This document shows positions 31,275 through 40,751 of a DNA stretch of 64,000 nucleotides, piece after piece. The position numbers and the translations under genes were made by a program. The notes under the pieces are model-generated. The model did not search any database and had not been told where the DNA came from. It was given only the letters and a program-made list of their open reading frames with translations. Location of the stretch: NCBI GenBank assembly GCA_900546925.1, contig UREV01000003.1:1-64000 (forward strand). The letters are read 5' to 3'. The stretch is from an uncultured Bacteroides sp. (GTDB taxonomy: Bacteria; Bacteroidota; Bacteroidia; Bacteroidales; UBA932). Each line of letters starts with the position of its first letter. The first letter of the stretch is position 1.

Positions 31275-33740
31275 ATGGAAAACAATAGTGCTATATTAGA
31301 GGGGCTTGACACTCAGCAGAGGGCTGCGGTGAGCCAGACAGAAGGGCCGGTGCTGATAGTGGCTGGGGCCGGAGCAGGTAAAACAAGGGTGCTGACGGGA
31401 AGGATAGCTTACATCCTGGAAAAAGGATGCGATCCTGATCGTATATTGGCATTGACCTTTACAAAAAAGGCGGCTGCTGAGATGAAGGAGCGAATAGCGG
31501 TGATGGTGGGCGACAAAAAGGCGCGCAAACTTTGTATGGGGACCTTTCACTCGGTGTTTATAAGGTTTTTGCGCGAGTTCGCAGAGAGCCTTGGCTATCC
31601 TTCGTCTTTCACGATTTACGATACCGGCGATTCTGTCAGCGCGATAAAGTCGTGCCTGAAGGAGATGAATCTCGACGACAAGGTCTACAAGCCGAAGGAT
31701 GTTCTCGGCAGAATTTCCATGGCGAAGAATAATTTAGTGACTCCTGAGGCGTATAAGGCTAATGCTCAGGCTGTTGCGAACGATACTCATGCCAAGAAGC
31801 CGGAGATTTGCAACATCTACGCGCTGTATGCTGCCAAGTGCAAGCAGGCGGGTGTGATGGATTTCGATGATATCTTGCTGAATATGAACATCTTGCTTCG
31901 CGATAATCAGGAGGCTCTAAAGTCGATTTCCGAGCGTTTCAGTTATATTCTGGTCGATGAGTATCAGGATACCAATTATTCGCAATACCTTATCCTTAAG
32001 AAACTTAGCCAGGGGCATAAGAATATTTGCGTGGTCGGTGACGATTCGCAGTCGATTTATGCTTTCCGTGGCGCGAAAATCGAGAATATCCTGAATTTCC
32101 GCAAGGATTATCCGGAGTGCAAACTTTTCCGTCTGGAGCAGAATTACAGGTCCACACAGGTTATCGTGGATGCGGCGAATTCCGTTATCGAAAAGAACTC
32201 GTCCAGAATTCCGAAAAAGTGCTATTCGAAGGGTCCTGAGGGAGATAAGATTCATCTGATCAAGGCATATACCGAGCAGGAGGAGGCGATTATGATAGCG
32301 TCTTCCATCATAACCCGTATGGGCGAGGATCACTGTAAGTATCAGGATTTTGCGATTCTATACAGGACGAATTCCCAGTCGCGCGCACTCGAGGAAGCGC
32401 TGAGGAAACGTAATCTTCCGTACATGATTTACTCCGGAAATTCGTTCTTCGACAGGGCTGAGGTGAAAGACATGATGGCGTACCTGAAACTCGCCGTGAA
32501 TCCGCAGGATGACGAGTCGTTCCGTCGCGTGCTGAATACCCCTGCGCGAGGAATCGGCTCGACTTCGGAGGAGTTCCTCGTGAATATCGCCCGCGAGAGG
32601 CAAATCTCTCTGTTTGAGGCATCTGCGCCCGAGATTATGGCTGCCTCCGGCATGAAACCCGCTGCCGCATCGCGCATCGCCGCCTTCCATAATATGATAG
32701 GTTCTGCCAATGCCAAAGTGGCTTCTGATGATGCGTTTTCGCTGGCCAATGCCCTTTCACTCCAATCCGGACTTTACGCTTCTTTCAAATTGGACAACTC
32801 GATCGAAAATCAGTCCCGTGCGGCAAATATCGAAGAGTTGCTGAATAGCGTCAAGGCGTTCGTGGAGGACAAGCAAAATGAATACAAGGAAGAGTTAATG
32901 GCAGATGAGAGCATTACTGACATAGATTCCATACAGGATTGCGACCTCCCGGTGATTACTTTGGGCAACTTCTTGGAAGATATATCTTTACTTAGTGCTG
33001 TGGACGTGAAAGATGATGAAGAATCTTCCAATAAGATTGCTCTCATGACAGTGCATTCTTCCAAGGGATTGGAGTTCCCTTATGTATATGTCGCCGGCAT
33101 GGAGGAGAATATTTTCCCGTCAGGCGGCATGTTCGCGTCTCCAAGTGATATCGAAGAGGAACGAAGGTTGTTTTACGTGGCGCTTACCAGGGCGAAAATA
33201 GCTGTAAATCTGTCGTTTGCAAAGACACGTATGCGCAACGGAAAACATGAGGAAAATTCGCCGAGCCGATTTGTGAAAGAAATCGATATGCGATATGTGG
33301 ATAATCCTATTTCTGATGACGAGTGCGGCACAGAGGAGACTGTTTCAGGATTTTCAGGCTTCGGGTCGAGGTTCGGTTCCAACAGGTTTGCCAATGCAGG
33401 TTCTTATGGAAGCAGATACGGAAAAGTTTCTTCAGGGGTTAATTCTTATGGTACATCCGGCCCTGTCAAGACTGAGCCTTCTTATATGAAGCCTGCTGTA
33501 CCGTCGAATCTTAAGCCGGTCAGGTCTTTGCCGGCGAATATTAACGTGGATTCCAACTTTGAGCCCGTTTCTGTACTTGACCTGAAGGTCGGTCAAAGAG
33601 TGGAGCACAATAGATTTGGATTCGGTAAGATATTGGAAATCACCGGAAACGATACTGCCAAGAAGGCTCGTATCGACTTTGAAAAATATGGAGAAAAGGT
33701 ACTTTTATTAAATTATGCAAAAATTCGTCTCGCAAAATGA
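31275..33740 (+). CDS. UvrD/PcrA-family DNA helicase
   Basis: The 821-residue superfamily 1A 3'-5' helicase acts in excision repair and in removing proteins from DNA. Motif I is AGAGAGKT near residue 33, motif II is LVDEYQDTN, motif III is VVGDDSQSIYAFRGA, motif IV is QNYRST, motif V is MTVHSSKGLEFPYVYVAGMEE, and motif VI is YVALTRAK. The Ser/Gly-rich linker (about 690-745) precedes a C-terminal Tudor-like domain (VLDLKVGQRVEHNRFGFGKI), as in PcrA. I chose the ATG at 31275; a GTG at 31266 is possible. It is divergent from nqrA. Confidence 0.94.
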   Translation: MENNSAILEGLDTQQRAAVSQTEGPVLIVAGAGAGKTRVLTGRIAYILEKGCDPDRILALTFTKKAAAEMKERIAVMVGDKKARKLCMGTFHSVFIRFLREFAESLGYPSSFTIYDTGDSVSAIKSCLKEMNLDDKVYKPKDVLGRISMAKNNLVTPEAYKANAQAVANDTHAKKPEICNIYALYAAKCKQAGVMDFDDILLNMNILLRDNQEALKSISERFSYILVDEYQDTNYSQYLILKKLSQGHKNICVVGDDSQSIYAFRGAKIENILNFRKDYPECKLFRLEQNYRSTQVIVDAANSVIEKNSSRIPKKCYSKGPEGDKIHLIKAYTEQEEAIMIASSIITRMGEDHCKYQDFAILYRTNSQSRALEEALRKRNLPYMIYSGNSFFDRAEVKDMMAYLKLAVNPQDDESFRRVLNTPARGIGSTSEEFLVNIARERQISLFEASAPEIMAASGMKPAAASRIAAFHNMIGSANAKVASDDAFSLANALSLQSGLYASFKLDNSIENQSRAANIEELLNSVKAFVEDKQNEYKEELMADESITDIDSIQDCDLPVITLGNFLEDISLLSAVDVKDDEESSNKIALMTVHSSKGLEFPYVYVAGMEENIFPSGGMFASPSDIEEERRLFYVALTRAKIAVNLSFAKTRMRNGKHEENSPSRFVKEIDMRYVDNPISDDECGTEETVSGFSGFGSRFGSNRFANAGSYGSRYGKVSSGVNSYGTSGPVKTEPSYMKPAVPSNLKPVRSLPANINVDSNFEPVSVLDLKVGQRVEHNRFGFGKILEITGNDTAKKARIDFEKYGEKVLLLNYAKIRLAK

Positions 33741-33760
33741 AAACATTTAAAAATATTTGT

Positions 33761-33845
33761 TATATTTGCGTAGAAGTTTTTCATAGTTTAAGTTTAGGTT
33801 AAGTAGCGGGGCGTCGCAGTGATTGCGACTCCCCGTGAATTTTTA
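33761..33845 (+). ncRNA. Possible short transcript: promoter box plus strong hairpin
   Basis: A -7 box TATATTTG (33761-33768) is followed by a 27-bp-scale hairpin: CGGGG-C-GTCGCA (33807-33818) pairs with TGCGAC-T-CCCCG (33824-33835) with one mismatch, then ATTTTTA. It could be a small RNA of about 65 nt or simply the helicase terminator with an unrelated upstream box. Beyond it, to 34008, only a repeat copy and a small AATCCG-TTT-CGGATT dyad (33960-33974) are visible. Confidence 0.35.
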
Positions 33846-33943
33846 TTATCTGGTCCGTATTCTGGCTGCATATTTTCCAGGAGTTCCGTCGAAAAAGTGA
33901 ACTTCGGGGGATTTTTTTTGACAATTTATAGTGGTTTTTGCAG

Positions 33944-33962
33944 ATTTTTACGTTTCTTAAAT
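33944..33962. repeat. 19-bp repeat, copy 2
   Basis: Identical to 25137-25155 and 47 bp upstream of the DUF4493-type lipoprotein start. It runs into the dyad AATCCG-TTT-CGGATT. Confidence 0.5.
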
Positions 33963-34008
33963 CCGTTTCGGATTAAAAAACATACTTTCGCGCAAATCTT
34001 GTTTGATT

Positions 34009-35100
34009 ATGAGAAAGGTATTGTTGCTTGTCATCACATTGATGATGATGTTCCAATCCTGTAGCAGGAAGTGGGGCGAAATGGATGGAGAGGGAACTCT
34101 TAGTGTGTATTTTTCGGAATCATCTTATGCTCAGACGAAAGCGTCGGCAGATATCCCTGATACAGGAGCTTTTCTCTTGAAAATCACGGATTCTGCCGGA
34201 AAAGTCATCTATGACGGCCGGTACGGCGATTCACCGGAAAAATTGATAGTGAAGGCCGGTACCTATAATATAAGCGTCCGCTCGACCAAATTCTCCAAAC
34301 CCGCGTTCTCCGCACCAGTGTTCGGTGATGACCAATGTGTTGTGGTCAATGCCGGTTCGGCTAAGAATATTTATATGGTCTGTGAACAGATGAATTCCGG
34401 GATGAAACTTAAGGTGGCTTCGAATTTTCTGACATCTTATCCGGATGGTGTGCTTTATCTTAAAAGTTCTGAAGGGAAGCTGATGTACGGCTATTCGGAA
34501 AAGCGAATCGCTTATTTCAATCCCGGAAAAGTCTCGCTCGTGCTGAATGACTCGGGAAAAGAAAAGACACTGTGCACAAAGACATTGGCCCAGAAACAAA
34601 TTCTGGTGCTGAGCGTTTCAGCGCCGGCAGGGAGCTCGTCCTCGTCGGGGAAAATTTATCTGGACGTGGATACGGCCAGGGTTTGGACCGACGACAAATA
34701 CGTGATCGGCGGCGACAATTCTGGCGGCTCCGGCTCGACGGGCGGAAACGGCTCTTCGAAGGACAGGGCATACAGCGTTTCGCAGGCGAAGTCGGAACTT
34801 GGCGCTGAAGATGTCTGGGTTTATGGGTATGTGGTCGGTGGAGACCTGACTTCGGCGTCGATTTCTTTCGATGAGCCGTTCAAGTCCAATGCGAATATAG
34901 CTATTGCCGGCAGGGCTTCCGTTTCCGATAAAGATGAGTGCCTGTCAGTACAGTTGCTGAAGGGTGATGTGCGCGATGCGTTGAATCTGGTGGATAATCC
35001 GGAGCTGCTCGGACGTAAGGTCTATATGAAGGGAGATATCGTGGAGTCTTATTATGGGATTCCTGGAATCAAGAATATAACCGATTTCGTGATTCAGTAG
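34009..35100 (+). CDS. DUF4493-type surface lipoprotein with a C-terminal OB-like domain
   Basis: The 363-residue protein has a lipoprotein signal ending MMFQSC (Cys at about residue 18). The N part (GEGTLSVYF, then LLKITDSAGKVIYDG, IVKAGTYNISV) fits the DUF4493 beta-sandwich of Bacteroidota surface proteins. A Ser/Gly linker (about 240-255) leads to a C-terminal domain (VWVYGYVVGGDLTSASISF, then LLGRKVYMKGDIVESYYGIPGIKNITDF) that I match to the DUF6359 OB-like family. Function is unknown; exposure on the outer membrane is inferred. I used the ATG at 34009 rather than the TTG two codons before. It ends in TAG, showing TAG is a stop here. Confidence 0.75.
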   Translation: MRKVLLLVITLMMMFQSCSRKWGEMDGEGTLSVYFSESSYAQTKASADIPDTGAFLLKITDSAGKVIYDGRYGDSPEKLIVKAGTYNISVRSTKFSKPAFSAPVFGDDQCVVVNAGSAKNIYMVCEQMNSGMKLKVASNFLTSYPDGVLYLKSSEGKLMYGYSEKRIAYFNPGKVSLVLNDSGKEKTLCTKTLAQKQILVLSVSAPAGSSSSSGKIYLDVDTARVWTDDKYVIGGDNSGGSGSTGGNGSSKDRAYSVSQAKSELGAEDVWVYGYVVGGDLTSASISFDEPFKSNANIAIAGRASVSDKDECLSVQLLKGDVRDALNLVDNPELLGRKVYMKGDIVESYYGIPGIKNITDFVIQ

Positions 35101-35107
35101 CGTAAAT

Positions 35108-35139
35108 TTTGTTCGTCTCTAAAAATATTTTTATATTTG
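35108..35139 (+). promoter_or_regulatory. Promoter of tRNA-Gly
   Basis: TTTG (35108-35111), a 20-bp spacer, TATATTTG (35132-35139). A leader hairpin GACGGGA/TCCCGTC (35149-35170) lies between it and the tRNA. Confidence 0.8.
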
Positions 35140-35175
35140 CATCCCGTTGACGGGAAATGAATCTCCCGTCAATAC

Positions 35176-35248
35176 GCGGAAATAGCTCAGCTGGTAGAGC
35201 GTTGGCTTCCCAAGCCGAAGGTCGCGGGTTCGAGCCCCGTTTTCCGCT
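35176..35248 (+). tRNA. tRNA-Gly (anticodon CCC)
   Basis: A 73-nt cloverleaf: acceptor GCGGAAA/TTTCCGC, D arm GCTCAGCTGGTAGAGC, anticodon loop TTCCCAA (anticodon CCC, reading GGG), T arm GCGGG-TTCGAGC-CCCGT, discriminator T as expected for bacterial Gly. Confidence 0.95.
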
Positions 35249-35256
35249 CATTTTGT

Positions 35257-35315
35257 AATCGAAAGTCACTACTTACGGAAACCGTTCCCGTGGTGTAGTG
35301 GCTTTCGATTTTTTA
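35257..35315 (+). terminator. Terminator of tRNA-Gly
   Basis: A 16-nt arm (35257-35272, beginning AATCGAAAG) pairs with 35295-35310 almost perfectly and is followed by TTTT. Confidence 0.85.
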
Positions 35316-35336
35316 TAACAATTCTCGTATAAAACT

Positions 35337-35366
35337 TTTGATTTTATCTAAAAACATGTAACTTTG
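35337..35366 (+). promoter_or_regulatory. Promoter of PUL 1
   Basis: TTTG (35337-35340), an 18-bp spacer, TAACTTTG (35359-35366), 64 bp before the first gene. Confidence 0.65.
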
Positions 35367-35430
35367 CTTTCGAAACGAATGTGCGGGTTTTGATATAAAA
35401 CATTTAAATATCCAATTACCTATAGATATA

Positions 35431-37419
35431 ATGAGAAATTATAAATTCATTTGGGTTTTAGTCCTCTCTATTCTAATGTTGGGGGGAGTGAATTCTTGTT
35501 CATCTGAAAATTCTGAGCCGGAGGTCGATACGTTTGATGTCGATTTCGTTCTCCCTGCAGGCATTGATACTCAGAAAGGCGGCATTGTATCATTTGTGGT
35601 TAGAGATGGCAAAGCTCCTGAGACTACAGACTTGATGTATTTCACGACAGATGACGGAATCTCCAGATCTTGTACGATAACTGAGACTTCTTCCGCTTCC
35701 TTCTCTGTCAAGCTTTCGAATGGTATTGTTGAGGGGGATTACTCTGTGTCGCTGAAGAGAGGTTCCAGAAGAAAGGAATTCGGAAAAACACATATAACTT
35801 TCGTTAAGCAGGTGGAATTTACTCCCGACGAGGGTACTACTGTCTGGGGAGTCGTTTCTTGTGGGGACAAAGGGGTCGCCAATGTAGTAGTTTCAGATGG
35901 TTATCTTACCACAACTACAAATACCGATGGTATATATCAGCTCAAATCCGAAAAGACTTGGGGATATGTATTTATCTCTATCCCAAGTGGATATGAGGTT
36001 TCTTCCAAAGGCGTCCTGCCTCAGTTCTACACGACATTGAAAAGCGATGCCAAGACTTTGGAACGTGCTGATTTTACACTCGCCAAGGTGGAGGGACAGG
36101 ATAACTTCAGGATGTATATCTTCGGTGATATGCACCTTGCGAATAGAACAAATGACAAAGCCCAGTTCAAAGTTTTTACAAACGACCTGAACAAGTATCT
36201 TGACAGTCACAAGTCCGGAAAATCCTATGGCCTTACCTTGGGTGATATGACTTGGGACTTGTATTGGTATTCAAGAGTGTATGAATTCCCGCAATATCTT
36301 GATGAAATTAATTCGCAAGTGTCTGGTCTCCAGATATTCCATACCATGGGTAACCATGACAATGACTTTAAGGCTAAAAACGACTTCGATGCCGCATTCC
36401 AATACGTTCGCGATATAGCACCTACATATTATTCATATAATATCGGCAAGATTCATTTTATCGTGCTGGATGACATTGACTGTTCTGATTATGATGGTAC
36501 AGTGTCCAGGAATTATGAGAAGAACTTTACCTCTGACCAGTTGGATTGGCTTTTGCAGGACCTTTCCTATGTGGACAAATCTACTCCTCTGGTAATTACG
36601 GCTCATGCCCAGATCTTCTATCCGAAAGGCAACAACTCTTTTGCCCTCGATGGACAAGTCATTGAACGTTGGCCCAATACTAAGAAACTACTCAATATCC
36701 TCAAAGGATATACTGTACATTTCGTTACAGGTCATACCCATACCATTTTCAATGCTCTCCCTTCAGAGACCGCTCCTCTTGGAGCTGAGAATGTTTTCGA
36801 GCACAATGCCGGCTCCATCTGTGCGTCATGGTGGTGGTCCGGATATCTCACACCTGGCGTGTACGTGAGCTTGGATGGTGCTCCTGCCGGATATAGTATT
36901 TGGGAGTTTGCCGGTAAAGACATAAAGTGGAAATATAAGGCTGTCGGTATGGATGAGAACTATCAGTTCCGTGCTTATGACCTTAACAACGTGTCGTTCT
37001 CATATAGCGATGTCCCTAATATATCTACGTCTACTAAAGTTCAGAATGCTTTCGACTATTACGTGAAAGCATACCCTAAAAACTCTAATAATGAAGTGCT
37101 TATCAATATCTGGAACTGGAACTCGAATTGGAAACTTTCTGTTACGGATGAGACGGGAAAGGAACTTAAGTGGACACAGACAGTTGCTTACGATCCTCTT
37201 CATATCGCGGCTCTTACCGTGAAGAGATTCGATAATGCCACTTTGACAAGTGCACCGAGCTTCATTACAGAGAAAAAGATGCATCATTTCTTTAAGGTGA
37301 AGGCTGACAATGCTGATGTTGATTTGACCATCAAGGTTACCGATGAATTCGGCAATGTCTATATTGAGAACATGAAGAGGCCTAAAGCCTTTGTTGTCGA
37401 TGATTATAAAGCTAAGTAA
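35431..37419 (+). CDS. Calcineurin-like metallophosphoesterase lipoprotein
   Basis: The 662-residue lipoprotein (GGVNSC, Cys at about residue 23) has an N-terminal beta-sandwich, then a carboxypeptidase-regulatory-like repeat (GVVSCGDKGVANVVVSDG). The phosphoesterase core (about 225-450) has GDMHLAN, GDMTWDL, GNHDND, HAQIF and GHTHTIF, which supply the bimetal ligands. A C-terminal beta domain (about 500-655) follows, ending in VTDEFGNVYIENM. The family cleaves phosphomonoesters or phosphodiesters. As the first gene of PUL 1, ahead of SusC/SusD, it probably acts on a phosphorylated or phosphodiester-linked glycan at the cell surface or in the periplasm. The substrate is not known. Confidence 0.87.
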   Translation: MRNYKFIWVLVLSILMLGGVNSCSSENSEPEVDTFDVDFVLPAGIDTQKGGIVSFVVRDGKAPETTDLMYFTTDDGISRSCTITETSSASFSVKLSNGIVEGDYSVSLKRGSRRKEFGKTHITFVKQVEFTPDEGTTVWGVVSCGDKGVANVVVSDGYLTTTTNTDGIYQLKSEKTWGYVFISIPSGYEVSSKGVLPQFYTTLKSDAKTLERADFTLAKVEGQDNFRMYIFGDMHLANRTNDKAQFKVFTNDLNKYLDSHKSGKSYGLTLGDMTWDLYWYSRVYEFPQYLDEINSQVSGLQIFHTMGNHDNDFKAKNDFDAAFQYVRDIAPTYYSYNIGKIHFIVLDDIDCSDYDGTVSRNYEKNFTSDQLDWLLQDLSYVDKSTPLVITAHAQIFYPKGNNSFALDGQVIERWPNTKKLLNILKGYTVHFVTGHTHTIFNALPSETAPLGAENVFEHNAGSICASWWWSGYLTPGVYVSLDGAPAGYSIWEFAGKDIKWKYKAVGMDENYQFRAYDLNNVSFSYSDVPNISTSTKVQNAFDYYVKAYPKNSNNEVLINIWNWNSNWKLSVTDETGKELKWTQTVAYDPLHIAALTVKRFDNATLTSAPSFITEKKMHHFFKVKADNADVDLTIKVTDEFGNVYIENMKRPKAFVVDDYKAK

Positions 37420-37465
37420 TTAGTTTATATACCATATAATACATACAAACCAAACTATCTATCTT

Positions 37466-40400
37466 ATGAGAGTCTTTAAAACAATTGCTGTGACTCTGTT
37501 TTTGATGTTGGGATGCAGTCTAAGCATCTTTGCTCAGAACAGAGAGGTGAGCGGAAAAGTTTTCGACGCCAATCAGCAACCTCTTGTCGGAGCTGCAGTC
37601 ATGTTGCCTGGTACTACCAACGGCGCAGTGACCATCGACGACGGAAGTTTTTCACTGACTATCCCGGCTGGAGATGTTACCGTAGAGGTGTCTTCTTTGG
37701 GATATCTTACCAGGAAAGTGACTATTCCGGCAGCTAAGTCTTCTATTACTATCTTCCTCGAGGAAGACAACCTGACCTTGAACGAGACCGTCGTTGTGGG
37801 TTATGGTACACAGAAGAAAGTGAACCTTACCGGAGCGATCACTACAGTGGACAGCAAGTCATTGGAAAACAGAGTTTCACACTCATTGACCAATATGCTT
37901 CAGGGATCCGTTCCTGGATTGAACATCAGCACTTCTTCAGGTAACCCTGGATCATCAGGATCACTTAACATTCGTGGTACTACCTCTATCAATGCTTCCA
38001 GCCCGCTCGTGATTGTGGATGGTGCAGAGGGTGATATGAGCCGAGTTAACGCTAACGATGTGGCTTCTATCTCAGTCATCAAGGATGCTGCTGCGGCTGC
38101 CGTTTATGGTGCGCGTGCTGCTTATGGTGTCATCTTGATTACCACCAAGTCAGGTGCTGCAAAAGAAGGCAAGGCTACAGTCCGCTATAACGGACGTTTC
38201 GGTTGGGAGAGCCCTACCACTTCTACTGATTATGAGACAACTGGTTACTGGTCAGTATATACCGTAAACCTTTTCTGGAAGGCAGATACAGGTGGAACTC
38301 CATACTGTAACTATACTGACAACGATATGATGCAGCTTCTTGCCCGTGTCAATGACAAGACTGAGAATCCTGATCGTCCATGGGTCATAGAAGAGGTGCG
38401 TAACGGTAGAAACCAGTGGGTTTACTACTGCAACACCGACTGGTATCATGAATTGTACCGTGACAACCATCCTGTACAGCAGCACAATATTTCTGTAACA
38501 GGTGGTTCTAAGGGTGTCAAGTATTATCTCTCAGGCGCTTATGACCGCCAGACAGGTATGCTCAAGCAGGATCCTGACGTTTTCGGAAAATATAACCTCA
38601 GAGCTAAATTCGATTTCGACATCAACAAATACATGAAGATGTCCAACAACACATCTTTCTACAGCTCAACTTACAGCTATAAGGGTGTGGATAACGTACA
38701 GAATGCTCTTGCATACAGTGCACGTCATGCATTGGCTTGCTTCCCTCTCAAGAACCCTGATGGAACTTGGCTGTATTCTACTCCGTATCTTGGATATAAA
38801 GTTGCCAACGGACGTCATGCCATTTTCGGTAATGACTATAATGTCAACAAGGACAGAAAGAGTGACTTTACCAATACTACCGAACTTCGCATCACTCCTG
38901 TGAAGACATTCACACTTACTGCGAACTATACTTACAGATTGCGTCAGAATAGGAATACCAACAGAAGAACATCATTCGACTATAGAGAGTATCCTGACGG
39001 ACCTATGCAGTCTTATACTACCGGTGCTGGTCAGGACAGACTTTATGAGTCTGTTGGCACATGGAATTACTATGCTACCAACGTTTTCGGAACATATCAT
39101 GAGTCTTTCAATAACGCTCATAATGTAACCGTTATGGCCGGTTTTAACTACGAGGCTCAGAATTACAAGGCTGTTTCTGCAGAGGGTCTTAACCTCATGT
39201 CCAAAGAGTTGAACGACCTTGACCTTGTAGGACCTAATGAAGCAGGAGATGTCCTGACATCAGTAGGCGGTGGACAGTCACAGTATGCACTTGCCGGATT
39301 CTTCGGCCGTATAAACTATGACTACAAAGGCCGTTATCTTTTCGAAGTATCAGGCCGTTACGATGGTTCTTCACGTTTTGCAAAAGGCAGCCGTTGGGGC
39401 TTCTTCCCATCAGCATCTGCAGGATGGCGTATTTCAGAGGAACCATTCTTCTCCAGTGCGAAGAATGTAGTCAACAACTTGAAACTCAGAGCTTCTTTCG
39501 GTTCGCTCGGTAACCAGAACGTAGCAAACTATGCTTACTTGAGAACCATCAGTATCTCTGACTTTAAGGGCTACTCTTTCGGAGAAGGCACTACTATGTC
39601 TAAGTATGCAAGTATCTCAGCGCCAAATGCTTCTGACCTTACTTGGGAAACTTCTCAGCAGTACAACGTAGGTCTTGATGCCGGACTTTTCAATGATCGT
39701 CTCTCATTTACAGCTGAGGCATATATCCGTGATACCAAGAACATGCTTACAGCAGGAAAGGCTCTTCCAAGTATCTATGGAGCAAGTTCTCCTAAGATGA
39801 ACGCTGCAGACCTCCGTACTTCAGGTTATGAACTTTCCCTCAGCTGGAGAGATATGTTCAAGCTTGCAGGCAAACCATTCGGATATGGTGTAACTGCCAC
39901 ATTGAGTGACTATCGCAGTGTCATCACTAAGTACGATAACCCTGAGAAGTCCTTCGCAGACTCATACTACGAAGGCAAGAGAATCGGAGAAATCTGGGGA
40001 TTCGTAGTAGATGGTCTCTTCGATTCTACAGAAGAAGCTCAGGCATATGCTAAAGAGGTGGATCTCGGTTACTTCAGCAAACGTCTTACCGGCGGTTGGC
40101 AGGGTGGAGACCTCAAGTACGTCGACCTCGACGGTGACGGAAAGATTGGTCTCGGACAGAACACCGTAAATAATCCTGGAGACAGGAAGATTATCGGTAA
40201 CTCACTCGCAAGCCTCCAGTATGGTTTCAACTTCAGCTTCGACTGGCTCGGTTTCGACTTCAATATCTTCTTGCAGGGAACAGGTAACCACTATTGGTAT
40301 CCAACTGCAGAGAATATGCAGTTCTGGGGACCATACTCTACTCCTTATACCTCATTCTTGCCTAAGAACTTCTTGGACAACTGCTGGGATGAGGACAACA

Positions 40401-40735
40401 AGGACGCTTATTTCCCACGTCCACGTGCATATGCAGCGAACTCTACAGTTTCACCTCTCGGTGCTACAAATACAAGATATCTCCAGAACCTCAGATACTT
40501 GAGACTCAAGAGTTTGACTATAGGTTATACTATTCCTGAGAAACTTACTTCCAAGATTAAACTCGAGCAGGTAAGATTCTACTTCTCAGGTGAGAACCTT
40601 GCATACTGGTCACCTATAAAGAAGTACTCTAAATTTGTTGATCCTGAAGCTGCATTTAACAGAGACTCAGCATACAACAACTTCTTCTACCCATGGCCAA
40701 AGACCATCATGTTCGGTATCGACCTTACTTTCTAA
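37466..40735 (+). CDS. SusC/RagA-family TonB-dependent outer-membrane transporter (PUL 1)
   Basis: The 1089-residue protein has a signal peptide cut after IFAQ, a carboxypeptidase-D-like N-terminal domain (about 26-105), the TonB-box-like ETVVVGYGTQKK near 110, a plug (about 120-240, with PLVIVDGAEGDMSRVNANDVASI and VYGARAAYGVILITTKSG) and a 22-strand-type barrel ending in the usual aromatic (IDLTF). Together with the SusD lid it imports oligomers across the outer membrane with TonB energy. It lies 46 bp after the phosphoesterase gene and 16 bp before susD, so it belongs to one operon. Codon use is that of a well-expressed gene. Confidence 0.95.
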   Translation: MRVFKTIAVTLFLMLGCSLSIFAQNREVSGKVFDANQQPLVGAAVMLPGTTNGAVTIDDGSFSLTIPAGDVTVEVSSLGYLTRKVTIPAAKSSITIFLEEDNLTLNETVVVGYGTQKKVNLTGAITTVDSKSLENRVSHSLTNMLQGSVPGLNISTSSGNPGSSGSLNIRGTTSINASSPLVIVDGAEGDMSRVNANDVASISVIKDAAAAAVYGARAAYGVILITTKSGAAKEGKATVRYNGRFGWESPTTSTDYETTGYWSVYTVNLFWKADTGGTPYCNYTDNDMMQLLARVNDKTENPDRPWVIEEVRNGRNQWVYYCNTDWYHELYRDNHPVQQHNISVTGGSKGVKYYLSGAYDRQTGMLKQDPDVFGKYNLRAKFDFDINKYMKMSNNTSFYSSTYSYKGVDNVQNALAYSARHALACFPLKNPDGTWLYSTPYLGYKVANGRHAIFGNDYNVNKDRKSDFTNTTELRITPVKTFTLTANYTYRLRQNRNTNRRTSFDYREYPDGPMQSYTTGAGQDRLYESVGTWNYYATNVFGTYHESFNNAHNVTVMAGFNYEAQNYKAVSAEGLNLMSKELNDLDLVGPNEAGDVLTSVGGGQSQYALAGFFGRINYDYKGRYLFEVSGRYDGSSRFAKGSRWGFFPSASAGWRISEEPFFSSAKNVVNNLKLRASFGSLGNQNVANYAYLRTISISDFKGYSFGEGTTMSKYASISAPNASDLTWETSQQYNVGLDAGLFNDRLSFTAEAYIRDTKNMLTAGKALPSIYGASSPKMNAADLRTSGYELSLSWRDMFKLAGKPFGYGVTATLSDYRSVITKYDNPEKSFADSYYEGKRIGEIWGFVVDGLFDSTEEAQAYAKEVDLGYFSKRLTGGWQGGDLKYVDLDGDGKIGLGQNTVNNPGDRKIIGNSLASLQYGFNFSFDWLGFDFNIFLQGTGNHYWYPTAENMQFWGPYSTPYTSFLPKNFLDNCWDEDNKDAYFPRPRAYAANSTVSPLGATNTRYLQNLRYLRLKSLTIGYTIPEKLTSKIKLEQVRFYFSGENLAYWSPIKKYSKFVDPEAAFNRDSAYNNFFYPWPKTIMFGIDLTF

Positions 40736-40751
40736 TGTAATTTAACAGACG

